Below are positions 32,918 to 40,657 of a stretch of 43,184 nucleotides of DNA, piece after piece; position 1 is the first letter of the stretch, and each line of letters starts with the position of its first letter. Position numbers and translations under genes: made by a program. Source of the DNA: Vibrio xiamenensis. GTDB lineage: Bacteria; Pseudomonadota; Gammaproteobacteria; Enterobacterales; Vibrionaceae. The stretch is from positions 1 to 43,184 of the forward strand of contig NZ_FNDD01000016.1 in the NCBI RefSeq assembly GCF_900100015.1. The letters run 5' to 3'. The notes beneath the pieces were generated by a model. The model was not told where the DNA came from, did not search any database, and saw only the letters and a list, made by a program, of their open reading frames with translations.

Positions 32918-32953
32918 CCAAAAAAAAAGCCCATCAAATAAATGATGGGCTTT
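32918..32953. terminator. Bidirectional terminator
   Basis: AAAGCCCATCA (32926-32936) with TGATGGGCTTT (32943-32953). Minus-strand RNA ends in eight T, plus-strand RNA in TTTCTTATTT. It serves the convergent membrane-protein gene and the 35-kb operon. Confidence 0.9.
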
Positions 32954-32976
32954 CTTATTTACGTTTATTGTTGTGT

Positions 32977-32990
32977 CCACCAGCTGGTGG
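32977..32990 (-). repeat. 3' palindrome CCACCA-GC-TGGTGG
   Basis: Three bases past the stop codon of the 32994-33581 gene. Same arms as 15666-15679 with a different centre. Confidence 0.7.
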
Positions 32991-32993
32991 AGG

Positions 32994-33581
32994 CTAGTAC
33001 TCAGAGGTACCAAGCCACGCGCCGGTTTCAGAGAATGCTGACCATTCGTTCCCGGCAACGTTATGGCCAGATGTGGCCAAATCAAAAAGTTCTATCGCAG
33101 TACCAAACCAAACCGGTTCGATATCATCTAGCTCTTTATCAGAGATATAAGCATAAATTTTAACGATGGATGTTTTCGGTATGAAATTAAAGAATTTATA
33201 TGGCCGTACATTCCCTTGAGAGTACTGCACCACGCTTTCTAGCAGCGAAGACATTTGATTTTTTGATAGGCTATCTTTTGCTGCGTTAAGTCGCTCGCGA
33301 TGCTCTGACAGTTCTTCGATTTGAGCATCAAGTTTGGTTAATGCTTTATTGATGCTTTTTTCAAATTGCTCAGGCGCCTCTTGGTAAGGCACCTTTTTAC
33401 ACGACTCTGAAGTATTCAGTGTAGGTACTTCCGTCACTACATCACACATGTATTGCCCAGTCGCCGGTACGTAATATGGGCGATCTACATAAACGCCGAT
33501 TTTACGTTTAAGGTTGGGGTATTCGCAGGTTTTAAGCGATTCGAGTTCGTCACGAATGATTGCTTTAGAGTTCAAACTCAT
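32994..33581 (-). CDS. Hypothetical protein, leader-family gene
   Basis: A 195-aa protein, not recognised. Start fixed by ACATCTAAGGAA 6 nt upstream. Residues about 80-120 form a charged helix (KSINKALTKLDAQIEELSEHRERLNAAKDSL, a short coiled coil); the C-terminal part is mixed alpha/beta with several aromatic residues (VWFGTAIELFDLATSGH). No signal peptide. It is last of four genes in the operon starting at 35038 and is followed by the CCACCA palindrome and a terminator. Its leader is intergenic, 33 nt after the preceding stop, so each gene may be translated independently. Confidence 0.72.
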   Translation of the reverse strand: MSLNSKAIIRDELESLKTCEYPNLKRKIGVYVDRPYYVPATGQYMCDVVTEVPTLNTSESCKKVPYQEAPEQFEKSINKALTKLDAQIEELSEHRERLNAAKDSLSKNQMSSLLESVVQYSQGNVRPYKFFNFIPKTSIVKIYAYISDKELDDIEPVWFGTAIELFDLATSGHNVAGNEWSAFSETGAWLGTSEY

Positions 33582-33586
33582 AGTAT

Positions 33587-33602
33587 TTCCTTAGATGTGG
33601 TA
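33587..33602 (-). promoter_or_regulatory. Leader motif inside the 35-kb operon
   Basis: TACCACATCTAAGGAA on the minus strand, 5 nt before the 33581 start. One of the five gene-associated copies. Confidence 0.8.
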
Positions 33603-33614
33603 TTAGTAAATTGC

Positions 33615-33821
33615 TTAACGAAAAACGGTAGGTTTTTCGATGACTTTGAAGATCAGTTGATCAGTGGTCAGTACTGTTTTGACGTAGTTGCCAAAACGTG
33701 TTTTGACACTCACATAGACATAGTTGAAATCGAGACGTTCAAGGATATATCCAGTGCGAGATGACAGAACGCCACACATGACCGTGAATGGCTCCAGTTT
33801 AGTAATAGCTTTGATTTTCAT
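33615..33821 (-). CDS. Small basic protein
   Basis: A 68-aa basic protein (MKIKAITKLEPFTVMCGVLSS...) with AAAGGA 6 nt upstream. It appears mostly beta: short strands with Val/Tyr/Phe (YVYVSVKTRFGNYVKTVL). Not recognised. Third gene of the operon, 107 nt after the preceding gene and 33 nt before the next. Could bind nucleic acid, given size and charge, but this is a guess. Confidence 0.65.
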   Translation of the reverse strand: MKIKAITKLEPFTVMCGVLSSRTGYILERLDFNYVYVSVKTRFGNYVKTVLTTDQLIFKVIEKPTVFR

Positions 33822-33928
33822 GCTAGTCCTTTGAAATTATTTCGGCTTGGCTTAAGTGGTTCGAAAGAACTCGATCTTACATCCGCCAAGGTGCGGCAGA
33901 TGTAAGACGTTGCTTAGTTCGGTGTCGG

Positions 33929-34591
33929 CTACTTTGCGATTGCAAGTAAGCTCTTAAGTTGGGTACCAACGCGGTTCACACAATCACGTACTGCTCGTGT
34001 TTCACGTTGCGCAGAAGACTGCACTTCATCGTTTTCAAACGATTCGTCATACCAAACGTCCTTGTCGCTTGCGCAACTTAGAAGCTCAATATCACCACTT
34101 TTAATCGTCAAACCAATCCACTCTGCAAGTAACTTGCTTAGTGGTTCGCTTTCGTGGACGAAGTTAAGACCAACGTAATAGGAGTCAAAATCAAATTTGT
34201 TGCTATTAAGTTGTTTCTCAAAATCTTCTTCATTAAAGATTAATGCTTCAGCGGGTAAGTCCTTTAACATGTCATCTTTCGAAAAGTAGAGTTGGCCAAC
34301 ACTGAACGCGTCTTTAGGAACAGAGTTCGGGCAGATGGTCCAGTAGGTCGTTTGGGTTGTAATAACCGATTGCTCTTTCACAGCTTCGTTGATCAACGAA
34401 TGTGCACTTTCAATCAGGTTCAAAACCACTTCGTTGAGTTCAGACTCAAATTGTTCGGTTTTATGTCCATCAATCCAATCTAGTTTCGGCTCACTGTTAT
34501 CTTGTTGTGCAATTTCCATAGGGAATTGCTCGTAAAGGAATAGGCCAGATGCTGAAATTAGGTTTTGGGTTTCAAGAGTTAGCTTTTGCAT
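33929..34591 (-). CDS. Hypothetical acidic protein
   Basis: A 220-aa protein, not recognised. The start at 34591 (MQKLTLETQN) is chosen for GGAG 7 nt upstream; an ATG 39 nt further out has none. Acidic throughout (QLNSNKFDFDSYYVG, ESFENDEVQ). Helical segment about 50-75 (ELNEVVLNLIESAHSLINEAV). No membrane segment. Second gene of the operon; it has an ordinary ribosome-binding site, not the shared leader. Confidence 0.7.
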   Translation of the reverse strand: MQKLTLETQNLISASGLFLYEQFPMEIAQQDNSEPKLDWIDGHKTEQFESELNEVVLNLIESAHSLINEAVKEQSVITTQTTYWTICPNSVPKDAFSVGQLYFSKDDMLKDLPAEALIFNEEDFEKQLNSNKFDFDSYYVGLNFVHESEPLSKLLAEWIGLTIKSGDIELLSCASDKDVWYDESFENDEVQSSAQRETRAVRDCVNRVGTQLKSLLAIAK

Positions 34592-34648
34592 GGGATAGCT
34601 CCAAATAGAAATAGGGAAACGTTGTATCAAGAATGGTTTAACGAGTGA

Positions 34649-35038
34649 CTAAGCCGCTTGCATGCGGGCGATGCCAAGGTTTAACCATGAAGTTTGTGTG
34701 TAAGACTGTCGCGAGATATAGCCCAATGATTCGGCCCGGCTAAGGACCTTGATTTCTTCAGGCGTGAGGTAGAGCGGAGTGAAATCTTTCATCGCTACAA
34801 CCAGTACGACAAATTCAGCATCGGTGAGGTCATGAGCGTTTAGCTCGACATTGATTGACCCTGGCCAATCTTTATTGAGAGATTCGAATCGAGCGAATGA
34901 ATCATTGAGTGAGGTACAGCGGTAACGTAGAACACCGCCAGAATTGTTGCGAAAGTAGCAATCAAAACCGACTTGAATTTGTTCAACGCAAACACGACTG
35001 CCATCGAAGTTCGATGCCTTGTGGAGATGAGTAATCAT
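34649..35038 (-). CDS. Hypothetical protein, first gene of leader-array operon
   Basis: A 129-aa protein, not recognised. Sheet-rich first half (VCVEQIQVGFDCYFRN, VLRYRCTSL), then helices (DAEFVVLVVAMKD, PEEIKVLSRAESLGYISRQ), the last of which could be DNA-binding. The shared leader ACATCTAAGGAA lies 4 nt before the ATG and is the downstream-most copy in a six- or seven-fold array. Promoter and operator are at 35422-35488, giving an untranslated leader of about 400 nt. Confidence 0.72.
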   Translation of the reverse strand: MITHLHKASNFDGSRVCVEQIQVGFDCYFRNNSGGVLRYRCTSLNDSFARFESLNKDWPGSINVELNAHDLTDAEFVVLVVAMKDFTPLYLTPEEIKVLSRAESLGYISRQSYTQTSWLNLGIARMQAA

Positions 35039-35042
35039 ATTT

Positions 35043-35326
35043 TTCCTTAGATGTAATAAAAAGCGGTGTGCTTCAATTTGTCACTTGGATTAAGTAACGA
35101 AGCACACCGCTCAAGATTTTCCATAAATGTAGTAAATGAAGCGCGCCGCTTCAGTTAGTTACCTTAGATGTAGTAAAGGGAGCCAAAAGGCTCGTGATGT
35201 TCCTTAGATGTAGTAAAAGGAAGCGGCGCGTTTCGGGTGGTTGCCTTAGATGTAGTAAAGGAGCCATAGGGCTCAAGAATTTCCTTAAATGTTGTAAAGG
35301 AAGCAGTATGCTTCAGATGTAGAAAA
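35043..35326 (-). repeat. Tandem array of leader motifs with alternating hairpins
   Basis: Copies of TTACTACATCTAAGGAA (minus strand) at 35043-35059, 35119-35135, 35160-35176, 35200-35216, 35242-35258, 35281-35297 and a partial one at 35312-35326. Start-to-start spacing is 76, 41, 40, 42, 39 and 31. Each of the full copies is preceded in the RNA by a small stem; from 35138 rightward these alternate GAAGC/GCTTC, GAGCC/GGCTC, GAAGC(G)/(GT)TTC, GAGCC/GGCTC, GAAGC/GCTTC. A larger 13-bp stem joins 35062-35074 to 35099-35111. Only the last copy has a gene behind it. Confidence 0.9.
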
Positions 35327-35710
35327 TCCTTCCAATGGGAGGAATGATATGGTTAGACCAGAATGATGGGAAATTGCCTAGAAAAGCATGGAATGGAATG
35401 GTGCGGCTATTAGAATAGCTTGACAACTAATGTGCACCTAGTTGTCTATTTGAGAGGCTAGAGTAATGCCATAGGTTACCAGTGTCAAGACCAGAACGAT
35501 TATCGTATAGTACTACAATATGGGTAAATCTTATCAAAAGGCAGTGCGGGAAAATCTGATAAATGCTGATATCGTTTTTGACCATTTTCAGTCGTTCAAC
35601 AAACAAACACTAGCACCCACGCTTTATTTACAAGTTCTGGGCTTGATGATAAAAACTACCTGATACTACACGTCCTTTTTGCACTATTGACAAATCTCAC
35701 TGAAAAACAA
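35327..35710. other. Upstream region of leader-array operon
   Basis: About 380 nt, no gene seen. It holds the promoter and operator at 35422-35488. 35489-35710 shows nothing recognisable. Confidence 0.5.
35422..35488 (-). promoter_or_regulatory. Strong sigma-70 promoter with 25-bp operator
   Basis: On the minus strand: -35 TTGACA (35483-35488), 17-nt spacer, -10 TACTCT (35460-35465), then 13 nt later the operator GACAACTA-N9-TAGTTGTC (35422-35446). The ends GACAA and TTGTC, the 25-bp length and the 13-nt gap from the -10 are the same as at 6646-6711. Confidence 0.82.
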
Positions 35711-35863
35711 CTGGACAGTTCTGAGTTATGGCACTTACTAAATTAGATTATGATGGATTAGTTTTAGTATCGTATATAGCACTGAGAACCGACACGAAAC
35801 CATCTTTGATTCGTTTTGTATCGAAATCTCAAGCGGGTAAAAAGGTAGGAGTGGTTCAAAATT

Positions 35864-35887
35864 AGAGGTTCACAGGAGTGAACCTCT
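35864..35887 (-). terminator. Terminator of the RTX-like gene 2
   Basis: A 10-bp stem AGAGGTTCAC/GTGAACCTCT with a 4-nt loop, followed on the minus strand by TAATTTTG. A diverged copy lies near 28347-28364. Confidence 0.7.
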
Positions 35888-35918
35888 TAAAAGGGGTATT
35901 GTTTAATTGACGAGATGC

Positions 35919-36920
35919 TTACACTAACCAATCTTGATCAATATGGTCAGTGATAACGGTATAACTTGCATCGTCATAATTAACTGTTACGTCGTAATAA
36001 TTATTACCGTAGTCAGATTCCGTGGCAGAAATACTTTCAATATCACCAGTAAATTCAACTGCAGCATTTTCAACAATCAGCGGAGCATCCTCACTGCCAT
36101 TATGAGTAAGAACATTTTCGTTTAGAGTGACAGTGGCGAGTGAATCACCACTAGATCCATGGATTCTTTCAAAGTTAACAAATTCTATACCTAGCTCTTC
36201 TATATCACCAGTGATGGTCAGTGTATCAAACCCCTCGCCGCCATCAACAAAACGCGTAGTCACACTGGAATTGGCTGCTGCAACATCAACCGAAAAAGTA
36301 TCCCTGCCAGCACCTAGGTCTACTGAAAACTCAGTGTATTGGGTACTTGAATCACCTGAGATAGAAAAATGATCGCTATTTTCACTACCGGTGATTTCAA
36401 AGGTGTTATCCCAGTGATCGCCATTACTGTGAGCAATGATATCTAGGTCGTTACTATTAGTTTTATCTGTTGAATCTGAGAAATCGATCGTACCGCGTTT
36501 TGCACCTTCGATGACGTAAGTTACACCAGTCCAAGAACCGGTATCAGTAGCATGAAGATTCACATCCACAAAGTTTTCAATCGTAATCGAAGCTGATCCT
36601 GCACCGTTCAGATAATGGGCTGCGTCATCAGTATCGACAGAAAGTTCTTTCTGGCCGTCATCATTCCACTCACCAGTATTTTCGATTGTGATATCAATAT
36701 CGTGAAGGCCATTTCCAGCTTCGTCTTCGCTGGTTGTTATTGTGGTATCACCATCAGTAAGATGTGCATCAGTATCATACGGGTTAGGATCATCAATTAC
36801 CCATCCCTGCTCTAAATCGATTTCGTGGCCATTTTCTACGGTTAAATTTTCCGCACCGCCCGTGCCATCGGTATTGCTTGAACCGGTAATTAAACTTGTT
36901 GTGATTATTTCGATACTCAT
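35919..36920 (-). CDS. Acidic RTX-like protein, paralogue 2
   Basis: A 333-aa, strongly acidic, predicted all-beta protein. RTX-like turns DLGAGRDTFSV and VDGGEGFDTLTI lie about 20 residues apart around residues 210-245. It shares its N terminus (NTDGTGGAENLTVENG), NTGEWNDDGQKELSV, IENFVDVNLH, AKRG, AHSNGDHWDN and C terminus (YDDASYTVITDHIDQDW) with the 30109 protein. No signal peptide. It is divergent from the GH5 gene at 37372 across 451 nt of AT-rich DNA, so the two may share a control region. Surface or matrix function is an inference. Confidence 0.8.
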   Translation of the reverse strand: MSIEIITTSLITGSSNTDGTGGAENLTVENGHEIDLEQGWVIDDPNPYDTDAHLTDGDTTITTSEDEAGNGLHDIDITIENTGEWNDDGQKELSVDTDDAAHYLNGAGSASITIENFVDVNLHATDTGSWTGVTYVIEGAKRGTIDFSDSTDKTNSNDLDIIAHSNGDHWDNTFEITGSENSDHFSISGDSSTQYTEFSVDLGAGRDTFSVDVAAANSSVTTRFVDGGEGFDTLTITGDIEELGIEFVNFERIHGSSGDSLATVTLNENVLTHNGSEDAPLIVENAAVEFTGDIESISATESDYGNNYYDVTVNYDDASYTVITDHIDQDWLV

Positions 36921-37371
36921 TGTCAGTTTCTCTGTAATTTTCTAAAGATATATGAATATTATATGGTTTATGAATCCTGTCGAGTTTACAAAGTATTAAA
37001 ATTTGGTAATTAAATTAAATTTATTAATTACGCGACAAAAATCTGTAGGTAATTTCCGGCATTTAAACCGTTTATATTAATTACGGATCTATTAGATAAA
37101 TAAACCTAGATTAACCATTTACCATTAATAATTTATATAAATACCTAATGGTTTATTAATAGATTTATCATAATTTTATTTTATGCGGACTTTGTCACAT
37201 TTTGAATTAATTTTTGATTATATTGTTTTTAGAAAATAATCATAGATACTATTTGTAAATAATGTCTAACTAACAGACCGTCGTAATTAATTTAATTATG
37301 TGAATAATTAAAAAATATCTATTTATTGTTGCGATTTATTTATTTAAATAACATGGAGTGTACGTATAACA
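36921..37371. other. AT-rich divergent control region
   Basis: About 450 nt between the divergent RTX-like and GH5 genes, very AT-rich (long TTAATTTA-type stretches). No gene and no clear -35/-10 pair can be singled out. H-NS-type silencing would be expected of such a region, as an inference. Confidence 0.45.
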
Positions 37372-39015
37372 ATGAAATTAAAAAATATTGAACCAAACAA
37401 AATTAATATCCGTGCCGATGATCTTACTCCAGCTCAGATCCGTAACAGTGCCATGGGGCAAGGTATTAATTTAGATCACCCATCAGATAATGTCATTGAT
37501 GACCATTATTTCAATATTATTAAAGAGGCTGGTTTTTCTAATGTGCGTTTGGCTATCGAGTGGCAATCTTACTGGAATGGTTCAGATTTTGGCAAATTGG
37601 AAACAACTGCTATTGATATAGTCAAAGATGCCATTAACAGTGGTCTGTATGTGATTGTCGATCTCCATCATTTCATAGGTGACGTAGAGACTTTTATTAC
37701 CATATGGTCAGCTATTCAAACTCTGTTTGTCGATTATCCAGATGTTATGTTTGAGCCGCTAAATGAACCAAGACCTTATGATGAGTTTACCGATGGTCAA
37801 AGCTGGGCTTATTATCTTGAGGCATTTTACTCGCTGATTCGTGATCGTGAAGCAGAGCGTATTATTATTGCGGGAACCTTGAACTGGAACCAAGCTAGCG
37901 GTTTAGATGATCTACCTGACATTGTCAATAATGATGAATACACCATTGTCAGTCTACATCAATATGCGCCACAAACGTTTACGCACCAAGGTACTGATTC
38001 TCAATATGATAACACCCTTGGTTCAACATGGTCGGCTACAGAAACTCAACGTGGTGTCGTTGATGGTGTTATTGACGAAATAAAGGAATATATAGAATTG
38101 TATCCAAATATGCCTATCAATATTGGAGAATTTGGAGTTTATCATAAAGTCCACGACGGGTTTGAACCTTATAATGCGACTCCAGAATATTCACGCCGTC
38201 GTTGGGTGGAATATAATGCATTGTGTTTTAAAAATAATAACTTCTCTTCATGCTACTGGGAGTTCGAAAAAGGTTTTGGTATTTATAATCCAAATGCCGG
38301 AGTACTTGATGAAGTAATGGTAGATGCTATTTTGTACCCTCAAGAAATTCCTTTAGTTCCGACCATTACCACAAATATTGACGAGGTTGATTATGCGATT
38401 ATTAATTCTAAATATTCAGTTAGTCTGACCGCAGAAAATGCCGATGAATTCCAGCTTCAGCAATATGATTCGGAAACGGGTAGTTGGAATACGCTCACCA
38501 ATTATAATCAGACGATTACAGAAAATGAAGATGGAACGGTGACAGTAAGATTCCAAACCTCCTCGATTGCGAGTTCATCATGGGCCAGTCCGAGTGCGTT
38601 TCGTATTTTAGCCACTAACAGTGAAACCGGAGAAACGATTGAATCGAATGTGATGGTGCGGAAAGTAGTATCTGAAATCCCAGCGCCATCCGTTGTGAAT
38701 GATTTGCCCGAAACCAGTACGGTTGAGCTCGGTAGGAAATACTCTCTCAGCGCTTCTTTTTCCGATGCAGTTTCGGCGAGAATATTTAGTGTAAAAGACG
38801 ATACGTCAACCGATTCAACCAAAAGCTATAAATTTACTGAATATACGATTGACGGTATCTACTATGTCGAATTTGAGTCTTACAATGAAGCTGAAGAAAG
38901 CTGGAGTTCGCCATTAACGTTCTATATCGAAGCTACGGGCTATGATGGAACTACGGTTCAAACGTCTCCAACAGTGCGTACCGTCGTAGGTGTAGAGGAA
39001 GCGTTAATGGTATAG
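37372..39015 (+). CDS. GH5-family glycoside hydrolase with C-terminal Ig-like domains
   Basis: A 547-aa protein. Residues about 20-322 are a GH5 domain: NVRLAIEW, IVDLHHF, acid/base Glu132 in EPLNEPRP, SLHQYAP, nucleophile Glu253 in NIGEFGVY, and CYWEFEKGFGIYNP. Residues about 325-440 and 445-540 look like two beta-sandwich domains with similar patterns (TTNIDEVDYAIINSKYSVSL.AENADEFQL and DLPETSTVELGRKYSLSASFSDAVSARIF), each ending near SPxxF.I.AT and (V/T).VR.VV. No signal peptide. It is the larger paralogue of the 28830 gene. A GGAG site precedes the ATG but at a wide spacing of about 11 nt. Confidence 0.88.
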   Translation: MKLKNIEPNKINIRADDLTPAQIRNSAMGQGINLDHPSDNVIDDHYFNIIKEAGFSNVRLAIEWQSYWNGSDFGKLETTAIDIVKDAINSGLYVIVDLHHFIGDVETFITIWSAIQTLFVDYPDVMFEPLNEPRPYDEFTDGQSWAYYLEAFYSLIRDREAERIIIAGTLNWNQASGLDDLPDIVNNDEYTIVSLHQYAPQTFTHQGTDSQYDNTLGSTWSATETQRGVVDGVIDEIKEYIELYPNMPINIGEFGVYHKVHDGFEPYNATPEYSRRRWVEYNALCFKNNNFSSCYWEFEKGFGIYNPNAGVLDEVMVDAILYPQEIPLVPTITTNIDEVDYAIINSKYSVSLTAENADEFQLQQYDSETGSWNTLTNYNQTITENEDGTVTVRFQTSSIASSSWASPSAFRILATNSETGETIESNVMVRKVVSEIPAPSVVNDLPETSTVELGRKYSLSASFSDAVSARIFSVKDDTSTDSTKSYKFTEYTIDGIYYVEFESYNEAEESWSSPLTFYIEATGYDGTTVQTSPTVRTVVGVEEALMV

Positions 39016-39194
39016 AATTCTGAACGCCCTCCTCAAATTAGTGTCAGCGGCTTTCCCCTAAGAAGGCTGCTTTTATCTATGGTATTAGTATTACTAATAG
39101 CGTTAGCTCCTCAAAATGAAAGCAGTAAGTATCGTTATTCACGTCTCTTGGGTTACAGGCTTTTCAACGACAGAAAAGCCTGCATCAATGTTAG

Positions 39195-39791
39195 CTAACA
39201 CTCCGTTTGTTCTGAAAGTTTAAGGGCATCTTCCAGTTCAACACCCAAATATCGGATAGTATTATCTAACTTGGTGTGGCCCAATAGTATCTGTACGGCT
39301 CTGATGTTTTTCGTACGATCATAGATTAACGTCGCTTTAGTGCGGCGCATGGAATGTGTTCCATAATAATCCGCGTTCAGTCCTAACTTTGCCGCCCAAC
39401 TCCGAATTATTGAACGATAAAATGAATAGCTGATTGGTTGCCCTTTCTTACGCACACTTGGAAATAAGAAACTGCTCGCTTGTAGAGAAGCACTGTATAT
39501 CCATCTGCTGATACTTTGTTGCGTTCTTGGCGTTATCTCATAATTAACATCGGTTCCTGTTTTCTGCTGAATACAATGGCCCCTCTCAGATATCATTCCT
39601 TGAGAAGAAATGTCGTGAACATGAAGCTTAAGTAAATCACTGGCCCTTAATTTGCTATCAATAGCTAAGTTGAGCAATGCAAGCTGCATAATATCATTTT
39701 CCAACTCAAGTCGAGTTCTTATACGCCAAACTTCTTCAAGTTTGAATGGCTTCTTAATACCACTTGATGTTGTTGAATATAACTTTTTCAT
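39195..39791 (-). CDS. Short tyrosine recombinase
   Basis: A 198-aa integrase-family protein consisting almost only of the catalytic domain, like FimB/FimE-type recombinases. The start at 39791 is set by AGGAGG 5 nt upstream. Catalytic residues: Arg in SKLRASDLLKLH, His-x-x-Arg in HSMRR, the second His in LLGHTKLD and the nucleophile Tyr in TIRYLGVE. All are intact. It lies at the edge of the second GH5 gene, in antisense. Whether it moves an element or flips a promoter is unknown; no inverted repeat pair of the fim type was found nearby. Confidence 0.88.
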   Translation of the reverse strand: MKKLYSTTSSGIKKPFKLEEVWRIRTRLELENDIMQLALLNLAIDSKLRASDLLKLHVHDISSQGMISERGHCIQQKTGTDVNYEITPRTQQSISRWIYSASLQASSFLFPSVRKKGQPISYSFYRSIIRSWAAKLGLNADYYGTHSMRRTKATLIYDRTKNIRAVQILLGHTKLDNTIRYLGVELEDALKLSEQTEC

Positions 39792-39999
39792 GTTGACCTC
39801 CTTTCTGTTGCGTTTGGTCAACATAAAGTTTGGATCACCAATGACGGATTACTATCTTTATTGGCGCAGTAACATCAAGCGTACGCATGAATCATATTTA
39901 GTGACATTACATTAATTAAGCCAAAGTACGAGCTGTATGTGTATTAGTAGTGATTGCTCTAACGCGAAAAGGGGCATAAATGAGGCAGCTCACTGTTGG

Positions 40000-40018
40000 C
40001 TGACATCAATGATGTCAG
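40000..40018. promoter_or_regulatory. 19-bp palindrome downstream of the NIPSNAP gene
   Basis: CTGACATCA-A-TGATGTCAG, perfect 9-bp arms with a single centre base. It lies 20 nt past the NIPSNAP stop and upstream of the recombinase gene. No T-run follows, so an operator or recombinase site is more likely than a terminator. Confidence 0.5.
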
Positions 40019-40038
40019 TATCGCTGCTGACACAAAAA

Positions 40039-40347
40039 TCATTCGGTAAGAATTGGACGGAAAAAGCTACGTTCATAACTCACTACGCAATCCGTTTCTT
40101 CTGCATACTTGAATGCAGCTTTACAGTTTTCGTTTGATGCCGATTCATGACGGTATTTTTCATATTCGGATAAGGATGGAAATGAAAACAACGCCATTGC
40201 AATATTATTCGCTCCTTCCGACGGTAAAAAATACCCATGATGTATACCACCAAACTGTTCAACGAGTGGAATCCACATACGGGCATAATGTTCAAATTCA
40301 GGGATTTTCTTAGGGTCAATAACGTATCTAACGTAACAGGTGATCAC
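40039..40347 (-). CDS. NIPSNAP-family protein
   Basis: A 102-aa protein of the NIPSNAP/dimeric alpha-beta-barrel fold: MITCYVRYVIDPKKIPEFEHYARMWIPLVEQFGGIHHGYF, then AMALFSFPSLSEYEKYRHE. GTG start with AAGGAG 6 nt upstream. Small stand-alone members are cytoplasmic and of unknown function. Intact length. It looks like ordinary chromosomal DNA rather than element cargo. Confidence 0.88.
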   Translation of the reverse strand: MITCYVRYVIDPKKIPEFEHYARMWIPLVEQFGGIHHGYFLPSEGANNIAMALFSFPSLSEYEKYRHESASNENCKAAFKYAEETDCVVSYERSFFRPILTE

Positions 40348-40657
40348 TAACAGCTCCTTCTATTTTTATAGGCCAATCACATCCTGAGTATTAGATAAAT
40401 TTGGTCAAAGAATCTGGAATTCAAGTTAAGTAAATGGAGTTAGTAACACCGAATGGGCATTTATGTTCTAGAAGTGTCCGCGATGAAGGTTATTGACAAC
40501 TGCAGGTATGGAAAGTCAGTTAACATGCTGTCCAGTATTGATGGTGCTGAGCAGTTACTCAACAGAACGTAACACAGGTGGTCTATATTAATTAATTTCA
40601 CACTTGGAAGATCTCACTAACTTTGTCTAAGTTTAAAACAAAAATGGATTTTTGCTT
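40348..40657. other. Intergenic region between divergent genes
   Basis: About 310 nt, no gene seen. It must hold the promoters of the NIPSNAP gene and of the operon starting at 40658; neither stands out. Confidence 0.4.

Noticed and set aside
35062..35316. A leader peptide reading through the repeat array from a TTG near 35277
   Set aside because: A frame of about 48 codons exists with LLHLR repeats, but the unit spacing is not a multiple of three throughout and the start is poor; the RNA-structure explanation fits better.
35043..35326. CRISPR array
   Set aside because: Spacing near 40 bp looks suggestive, but the 'spacers' are related hairpins rather than unique sequences, the repeats coincide with a gene leader, and no cas gene is present.
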